Assembly: GCA_037355855.1 (NCBI GenBank)
Contig: CM074761.1
Location: 4,359,346 to 4,423,345, forward strand
Direction: 5' to 3'
Length of the DNA stretch: 64,000 bases
From: Pseudo-nitzschia pungens
Taxonomy: Eukaryota; Bacillariophyta; Bacillariophyceae; Bacillariales; Bacillariaceae
Part shown: one piece after another, positions 11,469 to 22,471 of the stretch
Layout: the number at the start of each line of letters is the position of its first letter
Position numbering within the stretch: the stretch's first letter is position 1
Made by a program: the position numbers and the translations under genes
Notes under the pieces: generated by a model
What the model saw: the letters and a program-made list of their open reading frames with translations, nothing else
What the model was told of the DNA's origin: nothing
The model's database searches: none

Positions 11469-12792
11469 ATGAAGTTCTTGACAAGCGCTGCCATCTGGAC
11501 TCTTCTGACACCTTCGGTCGGGGCGTTTGCTCCATCCCTCAGTGTCACGAAGACGCAGACTAGTACATCCACTTTGATGGCAACAGCAGCCGCGGCCTCG
11601 AAGGAGGAGGATCTTTTGCTAACTCTGAAGGTTATTATGGATCATGCGGACCGATCTACAACAGTTTCCAAGGAGCAATTTATTCAACAAGTTGAAGAAG
11701 CAAAGAAAGAAGCAGAAAAGGCACCCGAACCGATCGATGTTTCCATCCCATATGACGCTACTGTTCAACTTGCATACGACAAATCTGATAAATCCATGTC
11801 TTTCGATGAATTCAAGCCTGTTTACCTTGCCCAAGCTGTAGCAGAGGTGATTGCCTAAGCAGCCTATCGACGTGTCCATCCCTTATGACGCTACGGTCCA
11901 ACTTGCATACGACAAATCTGATAAATCCATGTCTTTCGCTGAATTCAAGCCTGTTTATCTGGCCCAAGCTGTTGCTGAAGTGAAAGCCAAGCAGCCTATT
12001 GACGTCTCCATCCCCTACGATGCCACTGTTCAACTTGCATACGACAAATCCGATAAATCTATGTCTTTTGCTGAATTCAAGCCTGTTTATTTGGCCCAAG
12101 CTGTTGCTGAAGTGAAAGCCAAGCAGCCTATCGATGTGTCCATCCCCTACGATGCCACTGTTCAACTTGCATACGACAAATCCGATAAATCTATGTCTTT
12201 TGCCGAGTTCAAGCCTGTTTACTTGGCCCAGGCTGTTGCTGAGGTGAAAGCCAAGCAGCCTATTGATGTGTCCATCCCTTATGACGCTACTGTTCAACTT
12301 GCATACGACAAATCCGATAAATCTATGTCTTTTGCCGAGTTCAAGCCTGTTTACTTGGCCCAGGCTGTTGCTGAGGTGAAAGCCAAGCAGCCTATTGATG
12401 TGTCCATCCCTTATGACGCTACTGTTCAACTTGCATACGACAAATCCGATAAATCTATGTCTTTTGCCGAGTTCAAGCCTGTTTACTTGGCCCAGGCTGT
12501 TGCTGAGGTGAAAGCCAAGCAGCCTATTGATGTGTCCATCCCTTATGACGCTACTGTTCAACTTGCATACGACAAATCCGATAAATCTATGTCTTTCGCT
12601 GAGTTCAAGCCCAAGTATTTGGAGCAAGCTGTAGCAGAAGTTATTGCTAAGCAGCCTATTGATGTGTCCATCCCTTATGACGCTACTGTTCAACTTGCAT
12701 ATGACAAATCCGATAAATCTATGTCTTTCGCTGAGTTCAAGCCCAAGTATTTGGAGCAAGCTGTAGCGGAAGTAATTGCGAAGAAAAACTAA
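11469..12792 (+). CDS. Plastid-targeted tandem-repeat protein (8 x 44 aa) with in-frame stop / +1 shift
   Basis: Translation starts at the ATG at 11469 (upstream frame opens only with TTG). Residues 1-20 form a signal peptide ending VGAFAPSL, a diatom-type plastid cleavage motif, followed by a Ser/Thr-rich transit-like stretch. The body is eight near-identical 44-residue units containing IDVSIPYDATVQLAYDKSDK and SMSFAEFKPVYLAQAVAEV; the last two units have KPKYLEQ. The DKSDKSMSFDEF stretch resembles a degenerate EF-hand loop, an inference only. After unit 1 the frame hits TAA at 11856-11858. Skipping one base there restores the frame for seven more units to the stop at 12792 (440 residues, against 129 without the shift). 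The downstream frame has no nearby ATG of its own. Function unknown. Confidence 0.75.
11725..12780 (+). repeat. Coding tandem repeat, eight 132-bp units
   Basis: Eight head-to-tail copies of a 132-bp unit encode the 44-residue repeat. Inner units are almost identical at nucleotide level, including silent positions, which points to recent amplification or homogenisation. The extra base between units 1 and 2 is the only indel in the array. Confidence 0.95.
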
Positions 12793-12948
12793 GACTATTT
12801 CACTTTTTCTTCAGGGACGAGTTTTACGATGATTTACAAATGTGGGTATTTTTTTTCATATTAAGACATGTTCTAAACTTGGCAAGCTCGTGGACGCCAA
12901 AGTAACATATTTAGACTTTCCTTTGGGTTGCCATACGAAACCCTTTAA

Positions 12949-14139
12949 TCACATAGTGCATTTGTCAAGCACCGGCTGAATGCCACTCCGAAAATATTGT
13001 TCCTTACTGACCCAGTAGTTTTCATCATTAGAGATGTAATCAGCAAACAACGCTGCACCTTCAAAAACCAGATTTTGACGCGATGCTGGAGCGTGTACTT
13101 TCGGTTTCCAACCAAGCGATCTAGAGTGTTTACCATCCAGAACATCGTTCATGTATCGACGATTCAGATCTTGTTCTAATCGAGCTTTCATTCCAACAAT
13201 AAGCGAGGTGCCTCCAGAAAGAATTACATTGCGGTATAAATCGGCACGGCAGTCGATGTCAGCTTCCTGAATAACTTCAAAGATCGTGTCTGATAATCCG
13301 CTTGATTCGTTGTTGTATAATTTCGGTTTAAATAAGGCTTCAACCGCACCAAACCTTTCTCGTCCCACAGAAATGATCGTGCCGTCGGGAAGTTTGAATG
13401 ACTCCGTAAGAACTGTGGTTTCAGCTGCAAGCCGTTCATCTGTATTTGGCTCTAACGCGACATAACACACCGCTTCTTTAATTTGCCGTCCTACTTCCAA
13501 ATCTTCACTTTCGTTCAGTTGGAAGCCTTTAAGCTTAAGTAGTTTGATCAGGTACGATGTGACCGATCTACCACCCACTGCCAACGATCTGTCCAACGTC
13601 GGAATTGCATGACCCTTGTAGACTGGAACGATATTAGCTTTCGATTCACCCAATTCCACGACGACTCCTGTCTCTACACCTTGAGTATAGAGTACCAATG
13701 CAGCTTGCTCGTGCATCGCGACAGCACGAAAACCAAAGTCGAGGAGGAAAATATCCACCAACGTTTTCAAGTCCGCTCTCTTCATATTGTAGGGTTTTGT
13801 GATGAGAACCTTGTATTGGGTATAATCCAGTACACATACAGCCTCGAAAGCAGATTTCAAGAGAATTTGAAGGGATTCCCAGTCTTGAACGTGTCCCGTC
13901 GCCTTCATGGGATATCGGTATCCAATCTTTTGATTTTTCCCTCCTCTCAATGCATCGTCACCGACCAATATTTCTCGCTCCAACTCACCCTTGTATTTAC
14001 GCATGTACCTGGGGCACCCGATGATACAAGGTATGATTCTATCAGGAGTGAGCTTTCCAGCAACGCCCACTTTGATTGCCCCACTGCCGATATCGCAAAC
14101 AAGGGTAGTGCTTCGTTGCTTGTTATTCGAGGTCGTCAT
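12949..14139 (-). CDS. Actin-related protein, ARP2-like
   Basis: One exon encodes 396 residues. The actin fold is clear: VCDIGSGAIKVGVAG at the N-terminus and NVILSGGTSLIVGM near 310. ARP2-like traits are LIKLLKLKGFQLNESEDLE followed by IKEAVCYVALE, then LAAETTVLTESFKLPDG, QEADIDCRADLYRNVILSGG, an insertion around RRYMNDVLDGKHS, and GAALFAD...NYWVSKEQY near the end. The second phosphate-binding loop is eroded: the usual DSGDG-V-T becomes ELGESKAN, so nucleotide handling may be altered. ARP2 nucleates branched actin together with ARP3; whether this protein does so is open, since diatoms have been reported to lack ARP2 and ARP3. Divergent ARP1 or actin is the main alternative. The gene is head to head with EPSP synthase, 800 bp apart. 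Confidence 0.8.
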   Translation of the reverse strand: MTTSNNKQRSTTLVCDIGSGAIKVGVAGKLTPDRIIPCIIGCPRYMRKYKGELEREILVGDDALRGGKNQKIGYRYPMKATGHVQDWESLQILLKSAFEAVCVLDYTQYKVLITKPYNMKRADLKTLVDIFLLDFGFRAVAMHEQAALVLYTQGVETGVVVELGESKANIVPVYKGHAIPTLDRSLAVGGRSVTSYLIKLLKLKGFQLNESEDLEVGRQIKEAVCYVALEPNTDERLAAETTVLTESFKLPDGTIISVGRERFGAVEALFKPKLYNNESSGLSDTIFEVIQEADIDCRADLYRNVILSGGTSLIVGMKARLEQDLNRRYMNDVLDGKHSRSLGWKPKVHAPASRQNLVFEGAALFADYISNDENYWVSKEQYFRSGIQPVLDKCTM

Positions 14140-14939
14140 GGCTTGGCCCTGTCACAATATTCTTCGATTGTATCCTGCTGAATGAACGGTTGCTCTTGTG
14201 CTCCGTGATCTAATAATTATGGCATTAGCATCGTTTGGACGTGAACCATTCTTTGAACGTTCAGAACACCCATCTTCCTTTACGGTACAATAGGCTTGAC
14301 GCCACTGCTAGCAACAAAAAGCTAACGACCTATGGATGTTTTCTACTTTTTCACAGGTTTTCTCATAGTTTCCATTCATGTTTCTTCCTGGTTTGCTTTC
14401 ATACCGTAACCTTACTGATACCAGGTAATTACGGTAGGTTTGCAGTAGACCAATGTTGATACGAAGCGTATCGTACGAACGGTACGGTAGGATTTTCATA
14501 CCTTCCTTTCACTCTGCAGTTTGAAAACAAAATAGTACGACTGAGTTCAAACGTGCTATGTGTGCGCATGAAACTCTTGCGCATGCCGAAGTTGCAAACG
14601 GGCCCAAAACTTGCGGTTCCCATTGAGTTGATTCAAACCAATTGATTTTGTCCACCTGAAGCAATCTGAAATCGGTAGAAACGAAACTTTATGAGTACGA
14701 AGTACCTTACGGTAATCTTAAGGTTACAAGTACGTGTAAATTGTCCAATACCCGAAGTAGAACGCAATTCGACAGTATACCGTAACAGACGTAAAAGGTA
14801 CGTTTTCTGATATCCTCCGGTACCCCATCATGCTTCTCCATTCCAAAGCTCAAACAGTACCATATCGGATGCTTCGTTTCCGGAAGAACATTCTGAATAC
14901 ATATCCACCAAGGTACATCATCAAGTTTCTACCGTCAAT
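14140..14939. other. Divergent intergenic region, ARP / EPSPS
   Basis: The 800 bp between two head-to-head starts include the word GTAACCTTAC at 14406-14415 and several GGTA/TACC runs. No RNA gene or further coding sequence is recognised. Confidence 0.45.
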
Positions 14940-16535
14940 ATGATCCTCCGTTTTTCGTTAGCGAGCATCGCCCTGTGGAGTGCCATTCTCCCATTCGACC
15001 AAGTCACAGCGTTCACCTCCCTGTCCGTGAAAGGGCGTCAGGAACGCAACTCGGGCCTCAACGTCTTGCAAATGGCTTCTACCGCTTCGTCTGCCGAGAC
15101 CCTAACCGTTACTCCGATCAAGAGTTTGGACGGCACAGTCACATTGCCCGGATCGAAATCATTGAGTAACCGCTGCCTACTTCTTGCAGCACTCTCGGAG
15201 GGGGATACTCGCGTCGACAATTTGCTCGAAAGTGATGATATTCGATACATGCTTGAAGCGTTGGACACGTTGAAGGTCCCTGTGGATAAACACTCCAGTG
15301 AATCTGTCACCGTCACAGGTCAAGCCGGACCGATCAACTCCCCATCTCCGGACGAAAATGTAGATCTCTTCCTCGGAAACGCAGGAACAGCCATGAGACC
15401 GTTGGCTGCAGCCTTGTGTATGGGTCAGGGAAAATTTGTACTCGACGGTGTGCCCAGAATGAGAGAGCGTCCCATCGCTGACCTGATCGACGGTCTCCAA
15501 CAGCTTGGAGCCGAAGTTACCTGTGTCGAAGAAACAGGGTGCCCTCCTGTTACGATCAACGCAAAAGGCCTGAAGGGCGGAGAGGTATGTTTTGATTTTA
15601 AATTGGGTTCTGTTTCGCAACACAACTGTAATAGTGCGGACATGAATCCTGATCGAGACTAATATTGGTTTGCCTTTGTCAAAATCGAAATGAATCTGCA
15701 TTGTTAGGCTTCGATCAGCGGAAAGATGTCGTCACAATTTTTGTCATCGTTGTTGATGGCTTCTCCTGTTGTGGATGGAGATGTCGTGATTAAGATCAAG
15801 GATGAATTGATTTCAGCTCCATATGTAGCATTGACTATCGGTTTGATGAAGAAGTTTGGCGTCAACGTCGAAATCGAAGGCAGTATGGATGGACAACCAA
15901 CGTTCAAAATCGCACAATCCGAAAAATACAGCAGTCCAGGATCGATTTTGGTCGAAGGTGATGCCAGTTCGGCGAGCTACTTCATTGCAGGTGCAGCAAT
16001 CACAGGAGGAACCGTCACGGTTCGAGGATGTGGGTCAGAAAGTGTCCAAGGTGATGTGGCGTTTGCTGACGTCATGGAGCAGATGGGGGCTACTGTTACT
16101 TGGGGTCCTGAAAGTATCACCGTCACTCGTGATCCATCTGTCCAGCTCAAGGGTGTCGATGTCGACTGCGGGAAAATCCCTGATGCAGCAATGACTCTCG
16201 CTGTTGCCGCTTTGTTTGCCGATGGTCCGACAACCATCAGAAATGTGTACTCTTGGCGTCTGAAGGAAACCGAGCGCATGAAGGCCATTGTTGCGGAATG
16301 CACCAAGCTTGGTGCAAATGTTGAAGAATTCGAGGACTACTGTATTATTCATCCTCCGGAAAACAACAAAATCAACGATAATGTTCTGATCGAAACCTAC
16401 GACGATCACAGAATGGCCATGACTTTCAGTCTCGCAGCATGTGGAGGTGTCAACGTGATAATCAATGATCCGGGATGCACGGCCAAGACCTTCCCTACCT
16501 ACTTCGACATGCTCGAAAGCATTGCTACGCATTAA
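14940..16535 (+). CDS. aroA: 3-phosphoshikimate 1-carboxyvinyltransferase (EPSP synthase), plastid-targeted
   Basis: Exons are 14940-15584 and 15708-16535, with a 123-bp intron, giving 490 residues. The enzyme joins shikimate-3-phosphate and phosphoenolpyruvate in the shikimate pathway to aromatic amino acids. The first 30 residues form a signal peptide ending in QVTAFTSL, an AF-type cleavage motif of complex red plastids. Mature features are [93 protein letters not shown] and DDHRMAM. The [10 protein letters not shown] loop has the class I residues. It is a stand-alone enzyme, not the pentafunctional AROM protein. It is convergent with TCF25; the stops are about 170 bp apart. Confidence 0.96.
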
Positions 16536-16706
16536 ACCCCGTGTGATGTTCTTGGGCAAAAATCTATTAGCGATTTTATCATGTGCGATGGAAGCCAACT
16601 AAGTCTTGTTTGTACGCTGTTTGCATTTTGTTGTACTTTAGCTGTGGACATTGAAACCGCGCACATAATTTGAGTCCTCCCCGCCTCGTTGCGTTCAAAA
16701 CTCTAT

Positions 16707-19018
16707 CTACCTAGCCGGAGGCGGAACACCTTCCACGTGAGCCCACGGTAAAGCACTTCTCCAAAAGACTTCCAAGAGCGGAAGATCCGGATCAATAATG
16801 TCCGTCGGGGGGCCTGCGAAAGAACTTTCTCTCGCACTGCGTTGCCAACGTGGTGAGAGAGACGAATGGTGCTAACGACGGAACGAACGTTTCTTTCCGA
16901 TGGTATATAGTATTGCATTGTTTTGTGTAAATGGTGTAACTTACGCGAAAGCGATCCCGTTCTCGTCCATCAGATCCATTTCGGCGTGGCGCGGTTGCCT
17001 TTGCACCAACCGGCCACGATTTGGATCGATGTTCATGGCAAGGGCAACGAGGTTTGGGTTGAATGGGTTTGCGTCGGCGGGCATGGTCTGGAATTTGTCC
17101 TCGTAGTCGGCGGGATCGGCCCTTGCATATCGCATCATGGCTGGCGAAAGAGCTGCCAGCTCCGGGTCGTCATCGGCGCTTGGTGCGTCGCGCAACGCCA
17201 TCAAATTGTCGTACATCCATTTCACCACCGCAGAGGACGACCACAGCTTGAAGTTTTGCTGGACAAAGATTCGAACAATGGTATCATAGGCCTGGGAAGT
17301 GTGTGCTCTGACGACAGGGTTGGCCAGTGCTCCCCGGGACAGTCCCTCTCGAAAACGGGTGAGGAGATTGCCCACGCATTCCATGGCCGCGGGCCAATCT
17401 GTTCGCGAGGAGCGGCCTTTGACATCCACGTCGTTTTTCTCCAACAACTGGCCGATGACAGAGGGGAATCGGCAAAATGCGGTTTTCAGCGCCTCGTCTG
17501 CCCTTTCTTTGGAATAAATCTCGGAGGTGGAGGATTCCTGGAGATCGAAAAGCGCTAGAGCATACGAAAAGGCCCAGTTGGGAAGATCGAGGAGCTGGCA
17601 GTTGGATTCGTCTTCGTTCTCCTCGTCGCGGTATGCGACGTACACCTTGAGCGATGACGAAAAAACAAAAGGGATGAGTTTCATTAAAGGCAATCGCATC
17701 GACAACGGCACGGGGAACGTTCCGATTCGTATTCACATCGCATCGCACCGCACCGATGGCTTGGTGCACAATCGCATCCGACCTACCCTGTCGCTCTCCG
17801 CAAACTCCACCAACCAGGTGTTGCACGCCTCGTTGTTGCACATGAGCGCAAAGTGATCGATGGCCAGCAGCACGTTCCCGGGATCGCGCAACGGATCGAG
17901 CGATAGCAGGAACCGGGACGCCGCCAGGGAGGTCCGCGCCAGGCCCCCCACGTAGGCCACCCGGACCAACCGACCGAGGGCCGCAAAAAAGGGCTCGTTC
18001 GCGGGGTTCCGGCGGTCCATCAGTGCGCACCGTTCCGTCACTCGGAGAAAACTATTGGGTGCGGCGCACTCCAGGACCCACAGCGCCCGCTTGAGAAAGG
18101 CCAGTCCCTCCCGGCTCTGATTCATTTGGTACATGACGATCGAGAGCTGCAGGAGTCCTTCCACCACGAACGGGTGGTGCGCTACGAAGAGGGCCAGTGC
18201 ATTGGGATCCCCCGAGGCCCGAATGGTGGCAAAGTCTTGGCAGTCCCGTTGGTAACTGTCCGAGTACACGAACTCGAACCAGTGGTTCGGAGGAGGACAT
18301 CGCGGATCTCCCTCTTTCGTGTCCCGGTAGGGCCAGGGCGGTGTTTTTTGCGCGGCGTTGGGGTTCCCATCGGCGTACGATTTCATGCCGATCCCGCCTC
18401 CCACGTAATGGGGAGGGCGGGGCCAGTCGCTCCCGGGGGTTCCAAAGACTGTGGAGTTGTCGGTGTGACCGCCGTCCCGACGATGCGGGCGGGCCGCTGC
18501 TTCCCACGTCGATCCCTCCGAACAAGGATCGGCGCACGCTTTCGATGTCCAGATCCCGAACCTCCATTCCCGCCAAGATTCCATCGTAGTAGTGCGCGGA
18601 AACTTGTTGTTCGCCATCGGTGTTGGTTCCGGTGGCTTCGTCTCGCTCTTCGTCCTTGAGCTTGGAATTCTTCCAGGAGCGCGTCCAGGTCTTCCGCATC
18701 GGGTTCCGGATCCCCGCTGTTTTGTTCCTCGCTGGCGTTGTTCAGGGCAGCAGATGGTTTTGTTTTCCTCTCGTCGCTTGGTTCCGGATCGTCGGAATCA
18801 GCGTCCGAGTTGTCGTCGTCGGAATCATCGTCGGAGCCGGAATCATCGTCAGAATCGGAATCGGAATCGAACATGGCTGCAGCAAACACGCTGGATTTGG
18901 GTGCCGGTGTGTTGTCATCCTCGTCGCTCTCGTCATCGCTGTCATCCCCATCGTCGACCGTAGCCAGAATCTCGGCTTCGCGTTCTCGTCGCAGGCGCTG
19001 AATCGCTCGGTGACTCAT
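16707..19018 (-). CDS. TCF25: TCF25/Rqc1 homologue with two apparent +1 frameshifts
   Basis: Three exons: 19018-17787, 17645-16945 and 16836-16707, with introns of 141 and 108 bp. It starts MSHRAIQRLRREREAEI, like animal TCF25, then has an acidic Asp/Ser tract. Conserved parts are VRDLDIESVRRSLFGG, WPRPPHYVGGGIGMK, a helical block around FLKRALWVLECAAPNSF, RDPGNVLLAIDHFAL, LPNWAFSYALALF, and a last exon with LPLLEVFWRSALPW. These lie in three different frames within exon 1. One base must be skipped near 18661 and one between about 18515 and 18465. With both skips the total is 687 codons (686 residues) and all intron phases agree. Yeast Rqc1 works in ribosome-associated quality control of stalled chains. 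The gene is head to head with RFC3. Confidence 0.85.
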
Positions 19019-19773
19019 TATTTCGGCGGCGACAAATTCGATTCTTCTTCTTCGTCTGGATGGATAGCTGGGATCTCGAAACTCCGGTGGCTGATTGCGT
19101 GAACGCCGAGAGATAGGAGAGAAGGTGATCGATACCGTACCGTAAGAATGCTCTGGGAAGTCCGACGAAGGATTAGTTTGAATCAGTACCGTAGGTGTAG
19201 TTGTGGTCCCCACCGAGTCAACAAACAATGAAAAGAAGCGAGAAGCATCACAAAGGTTCTCAAACCTTGCACCAAAATGCACGCCAAGAGAAAAATTGGT
19301 TGGGAGCCGAGGACGGATACTTACCTATTCTTAGTAGCTAAGTTACCAAACCTAGTGATGTTCGATGAGATAGGTGCGATACAGAATGCCATGGAATACA
19401 GAATGCCATGGAAAAAATGGCGCGCCCCCGGAATCGAGCATTGGGACGGGGACGATCCGTCACACCATTCTTTGCGGAAGATGGATGATTCCAAGTATGG
19501 ACTCACTCGCTTGGACTTACAGTAAGTTAAAAGAAGCCAACGCCGCACGACAACGAAATACGGTGTTCGAGTATCTTACAAGAAGTAACTTACTTTTACG
19601 AATAGTGGCGCGAAATAGCTCATCACATCATCAATCGAAGGAGCTCCCAGATACCGCATACCGCATACCACAACCACAACCAAACCACAACGACAACCAA
19701 AACCAAAACCACAACGACTACCACTACCAAACTTCATACCGCAGCACTATCCCCCTGATCGCTCCTCCGAATC
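19019..19773. other. Divergent intergenic region, TCF25 / RFC3
   Basis: The 755 bp include the presumed 5' UTRs. Near 19670-19735 there is an ACAACC/ACCACAAC-type low-complexity run just upstream of the RFC3 start. No further gene is recognised. Confidence 0.45.
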
Positions 19774-21201
19774 ATGTTGTGGGTGGACAAGTACCGACCG
19801 ACCGAGCTGGAATCTCTGGATTACCACGACGTCATCAGCCACCGTCTGAAATCCCTGGCGCAAAACCCAGCCAGTCTTCCCCACTTGTTTTTCTACGGAC
19901 CATCGGGAGCCGGAAAACGAACCCGCATCAATGCCTTTTTGGGAGCCATCTTCGGGCCGGCGGCCCACAAACTCAAGCTCAACCAGAGGACCTTCACCAC
20001 GCCCACGGGACGAACGGTAGAAATCCACATGATTTCCTCCGATTATCACATCGAACTCAGCCCGGGGGACGCCGGCAACAACGATCGATTCGTCATACAG
20101 GACGTCCTCAAGGAAATAGCCTCGTCCAAAAACATTCGGAGCTCGGTGGGAAGCATCGCCAGGGGGGACGACGACGCATCGGCAGCAGCAGCAGCAGCAA
20201 CTGCTGCAAATACCGCCGACACCGGCATCAAGGTCGTGGTCCTGAACCAGGTGGATCGACTGTCCAAGCAGGCCCAGGCGGCGCTTCGGCGGACCATGGA
20301 AAAATACGCCGCCACCTGCCGATTGATTCTGTGTTGCTGATTCTCCCAGCAAGCTGATAGCCCCGCTCCGATCTCGGTGCCTCGGCATCCGGGTCGCGGC
20401 AGCCGACGGAGGACGAGGTGCGTTCGCATGCGTCGCGTTGCGTCGCGTTCGCATTTGAGATTTCGATTCGTCGGTAGCCATTCGCGAACGACGGCTCGGT
20501 TCCTGCGCGTTTGGTGCCTCGCAATTCGCTACGTGGTTGACCGATGTTTCCTCGGTCAGCGATCTGGGATGGCTGCTCGCTGCTCGCTGCTCGTTGCTCA
20601 CACCGCGTCTCGTCTTGTCTCGTTCCGACTCCTTGCAATGCCGCGCCATCTTTTGCCATTTTTTCATGCCATCCCATCCCCTGCCATGCCATGTCGCGCG
20701 CGACAGATTGCAAAGGTTCTCAAGACCGTTGCAAAGCGCGAGGACTTTGGACTCCCCAACTCGGTGGCCATCAACCTGGCCCGGGAAAGCGATCGCAATC
20801 TCCGCAAGGCCCTGCTCATGCTGGAAGCCGCCAGTGTGCAATCGTCCGGAAGCGGTGCCATACCGGAGAACCAGCACCTGCCCACCGCCGACTGGGAGGT
20901 CTACATCCGGCAGCTGGCGACGGACATTACCAAGGAGCAGAGTCCGCAGACCCTGATGACAGCCAGGGAGAAGCTCTACGAGTTGCTCGTCAACTGCATT
21001 CCGGCGAGCACCATCCTCAAGAGTCTTACGGCGGAGCTATTGAACAATCTAGACGACTCGGTCAAGCTCGAGGTCATCGAATGGGCAGCATTTTACGAAC
21101 ACCGCCTTGCTATGGGAAGCAAGGACATTTTTCACCTGGAAGCCTTTGTGGCCAAATTCATGGCAATCTACAAAAAATACCTCAACGACTTGTTTGGCTG
21201 A
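19774..21201 (+). CDS. RFC3: Replication factor C subunit 3 (clamp loader) with two apparent +1 frameshifts
   Basis: Exons are 19774-20417 and 20707-21201. RFC3 (Rfc5 in yeast) is a small AAA+ subunit of the complex that loads PCNA. Seen are MLWVDKYRPTELESLDYHDV, Walker A GPSGAGK (42-49), SDYHIEL...DAGNNDR, LNQVDRLSKQAQAALRRTME and the SRC motif LRSRCLGIRVAA. The C-terminal collar has SDRNLRKALLMLEA, DWEVYIRQLA and FVAKFMAIYKKYL. The frame stops at TGA 20338-20340 right after LILCC; skipping one base gives DSPSKLIAPLRSRC. A second skip at about 20402 gives AAPTEDE and brings the donor into phase with exon 2 (IAKVLKTVAKRED). With both skips the product is 378 residues, the usual length. A poly-Ala insertion lies near 132-145. 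Confidence 0.9.
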
Positions 21202-22471
21202 CGAATCGGAATGGTACTGTTTAGAAGTTTTCGTTGCGGACCTTGCAACGAGTTGCTGGATATAGTATGTCCGCGCACCTATTCGGGACTTATGATGACA
21301 AAGTCCCCAACGTGGTGTTATTGTTTTGATCCAATATTCGGGACAAAACGAGATTGCAAGTTGTCGATGGAGATGAATAGCACTCCAACACAAGCTCCAA
21401 AGACACGCATCTCGTGTCAATCTCATTACCAGTTCCATGGTGAAGCTCGGACTCTCCACCCGTGTTCTACCAAAACAATAAAATGTACAGTATTCTCTAT
21501 ACGTGTAGTACCATTGCATTAACTGCTATCGAAAATGATTCAATTTGCTGGATGTAAAATGGACGATGATACTGCAAACGAAAGGTCATGCGTGGTATTC
21601 GTAGCAGCAATTACCCAAACTTGAACTCTTAGAAACCAAGATCATTCTTTCGTTCGGCTGATACACTATCGACAACGACGAGAGATCAAGCAGTTTTTTT
21701 TCGCACACACGCAACACCGTGATACTATTACTTATTTATCAGTCAAAAATAGATTGAGCTCTGGAATTCATAGTTAGGTCGTGGCATGTTGCCCTGCAAA
21801 CGGCGGAGTTTTTCCCATGTCGACTGTTGCCAACAACCAATCTGATTTCCAGCAGGGTCCAGATCCTTTTGACCATTCTAAAGCTCTATGATATCCGGCT
21901 TGCTGCCTTCTCTCGCGTGGCACTTTCTTTTTCGGTTCGGGATCTTTCTTCCCAAAACCGGACACTGGTGCTGGCGCATCCGACTCCTTATTGTTCAGTT
22001 TGTGATCCCTGTCCCCAATCATACTAAAAGTCACCAAGTTGTTCGACTGTGAGGGGGAACTGGGACTAACTGAAATTATATTATTACATTGTAGTAGCAG
22101 TACGTGTACTAATCTTACTTGTAGTTTCATAAAAAAAATGGCGGATGTGTGCCCGACAGTCTCAGACGTCGATCCGTCCGTCATTCGTACCTCGGTGATT
22201 GATTCCGAAGTCGTTTGAATTTCGATAAAGCTAACAATTTTTGACTGTGGTCAAAGAACGATCGTGATTTCCATACGGTAACCTTATGCCATATGCCATC
22301 ACAATCATTGCACTGGTGAAGTAAGGCTTACTCGTACTCATACTCGTTCTCAAACATCGCGACTTTGTCTCGAAAGTCTAAATCTCTCTCACGCAAAGTT
22401 CCAGGAACATCTTTCCGAAAGAGGAAGACGCTATTGCACACCAGCGTACTATCCACCATTAGTCAAGAACT
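21202..22471. other. Intergenic region, one weak open frame
   Basis: About 1.3 kb without a recognised family. On the minus strand an 82-residue frame (22022-21774) begins MIGDRDHKLNN and is Lys/Pro-rich; its 5' side has a donor/acceptor pair (GTAAGA...TTTCAG, 49 nt) that could be a UTR intron. Low support. Confidence 0.3.
21774..22022 (-). CDS. Possible small hypothetical protein
   Basis: An 82-residue frame starts at an internal ATG (22022). It contains SGFGKKDPEPKKKVPRERR and a Trp-rich tail. I recognise no family. Upstream in the longer frame lies GTAAGATTAG...ATAATTTCAG, which looks like an intron but would break the coding frame, so it would have to be in the 5' UTR. It may be chance. 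Confidence 0.25.
   Translation of the reverse strand: MIGDRDHKLNNKESDAPAPVSGFGKKDPEPKKKVPRERRQQAGYHRALEWSKGSGPCWKSDWLLATVDMGKTPPFAGQHATT

Noticed and set aside
11812..12759. 315-codon open frame on the minus strand across the repeat array
   Set aside because: It is the antisense reading of the 132-bp repeats; the plus strand carries the signal peptide and stop.
16780..16830. Apparent third frameshift in TCF25 at the CCCCCC run before its last exon
   Set aside because: Using the upstream acceptor AACGCAG (exon from 16836) brings the last exon into phase without any skipped base.
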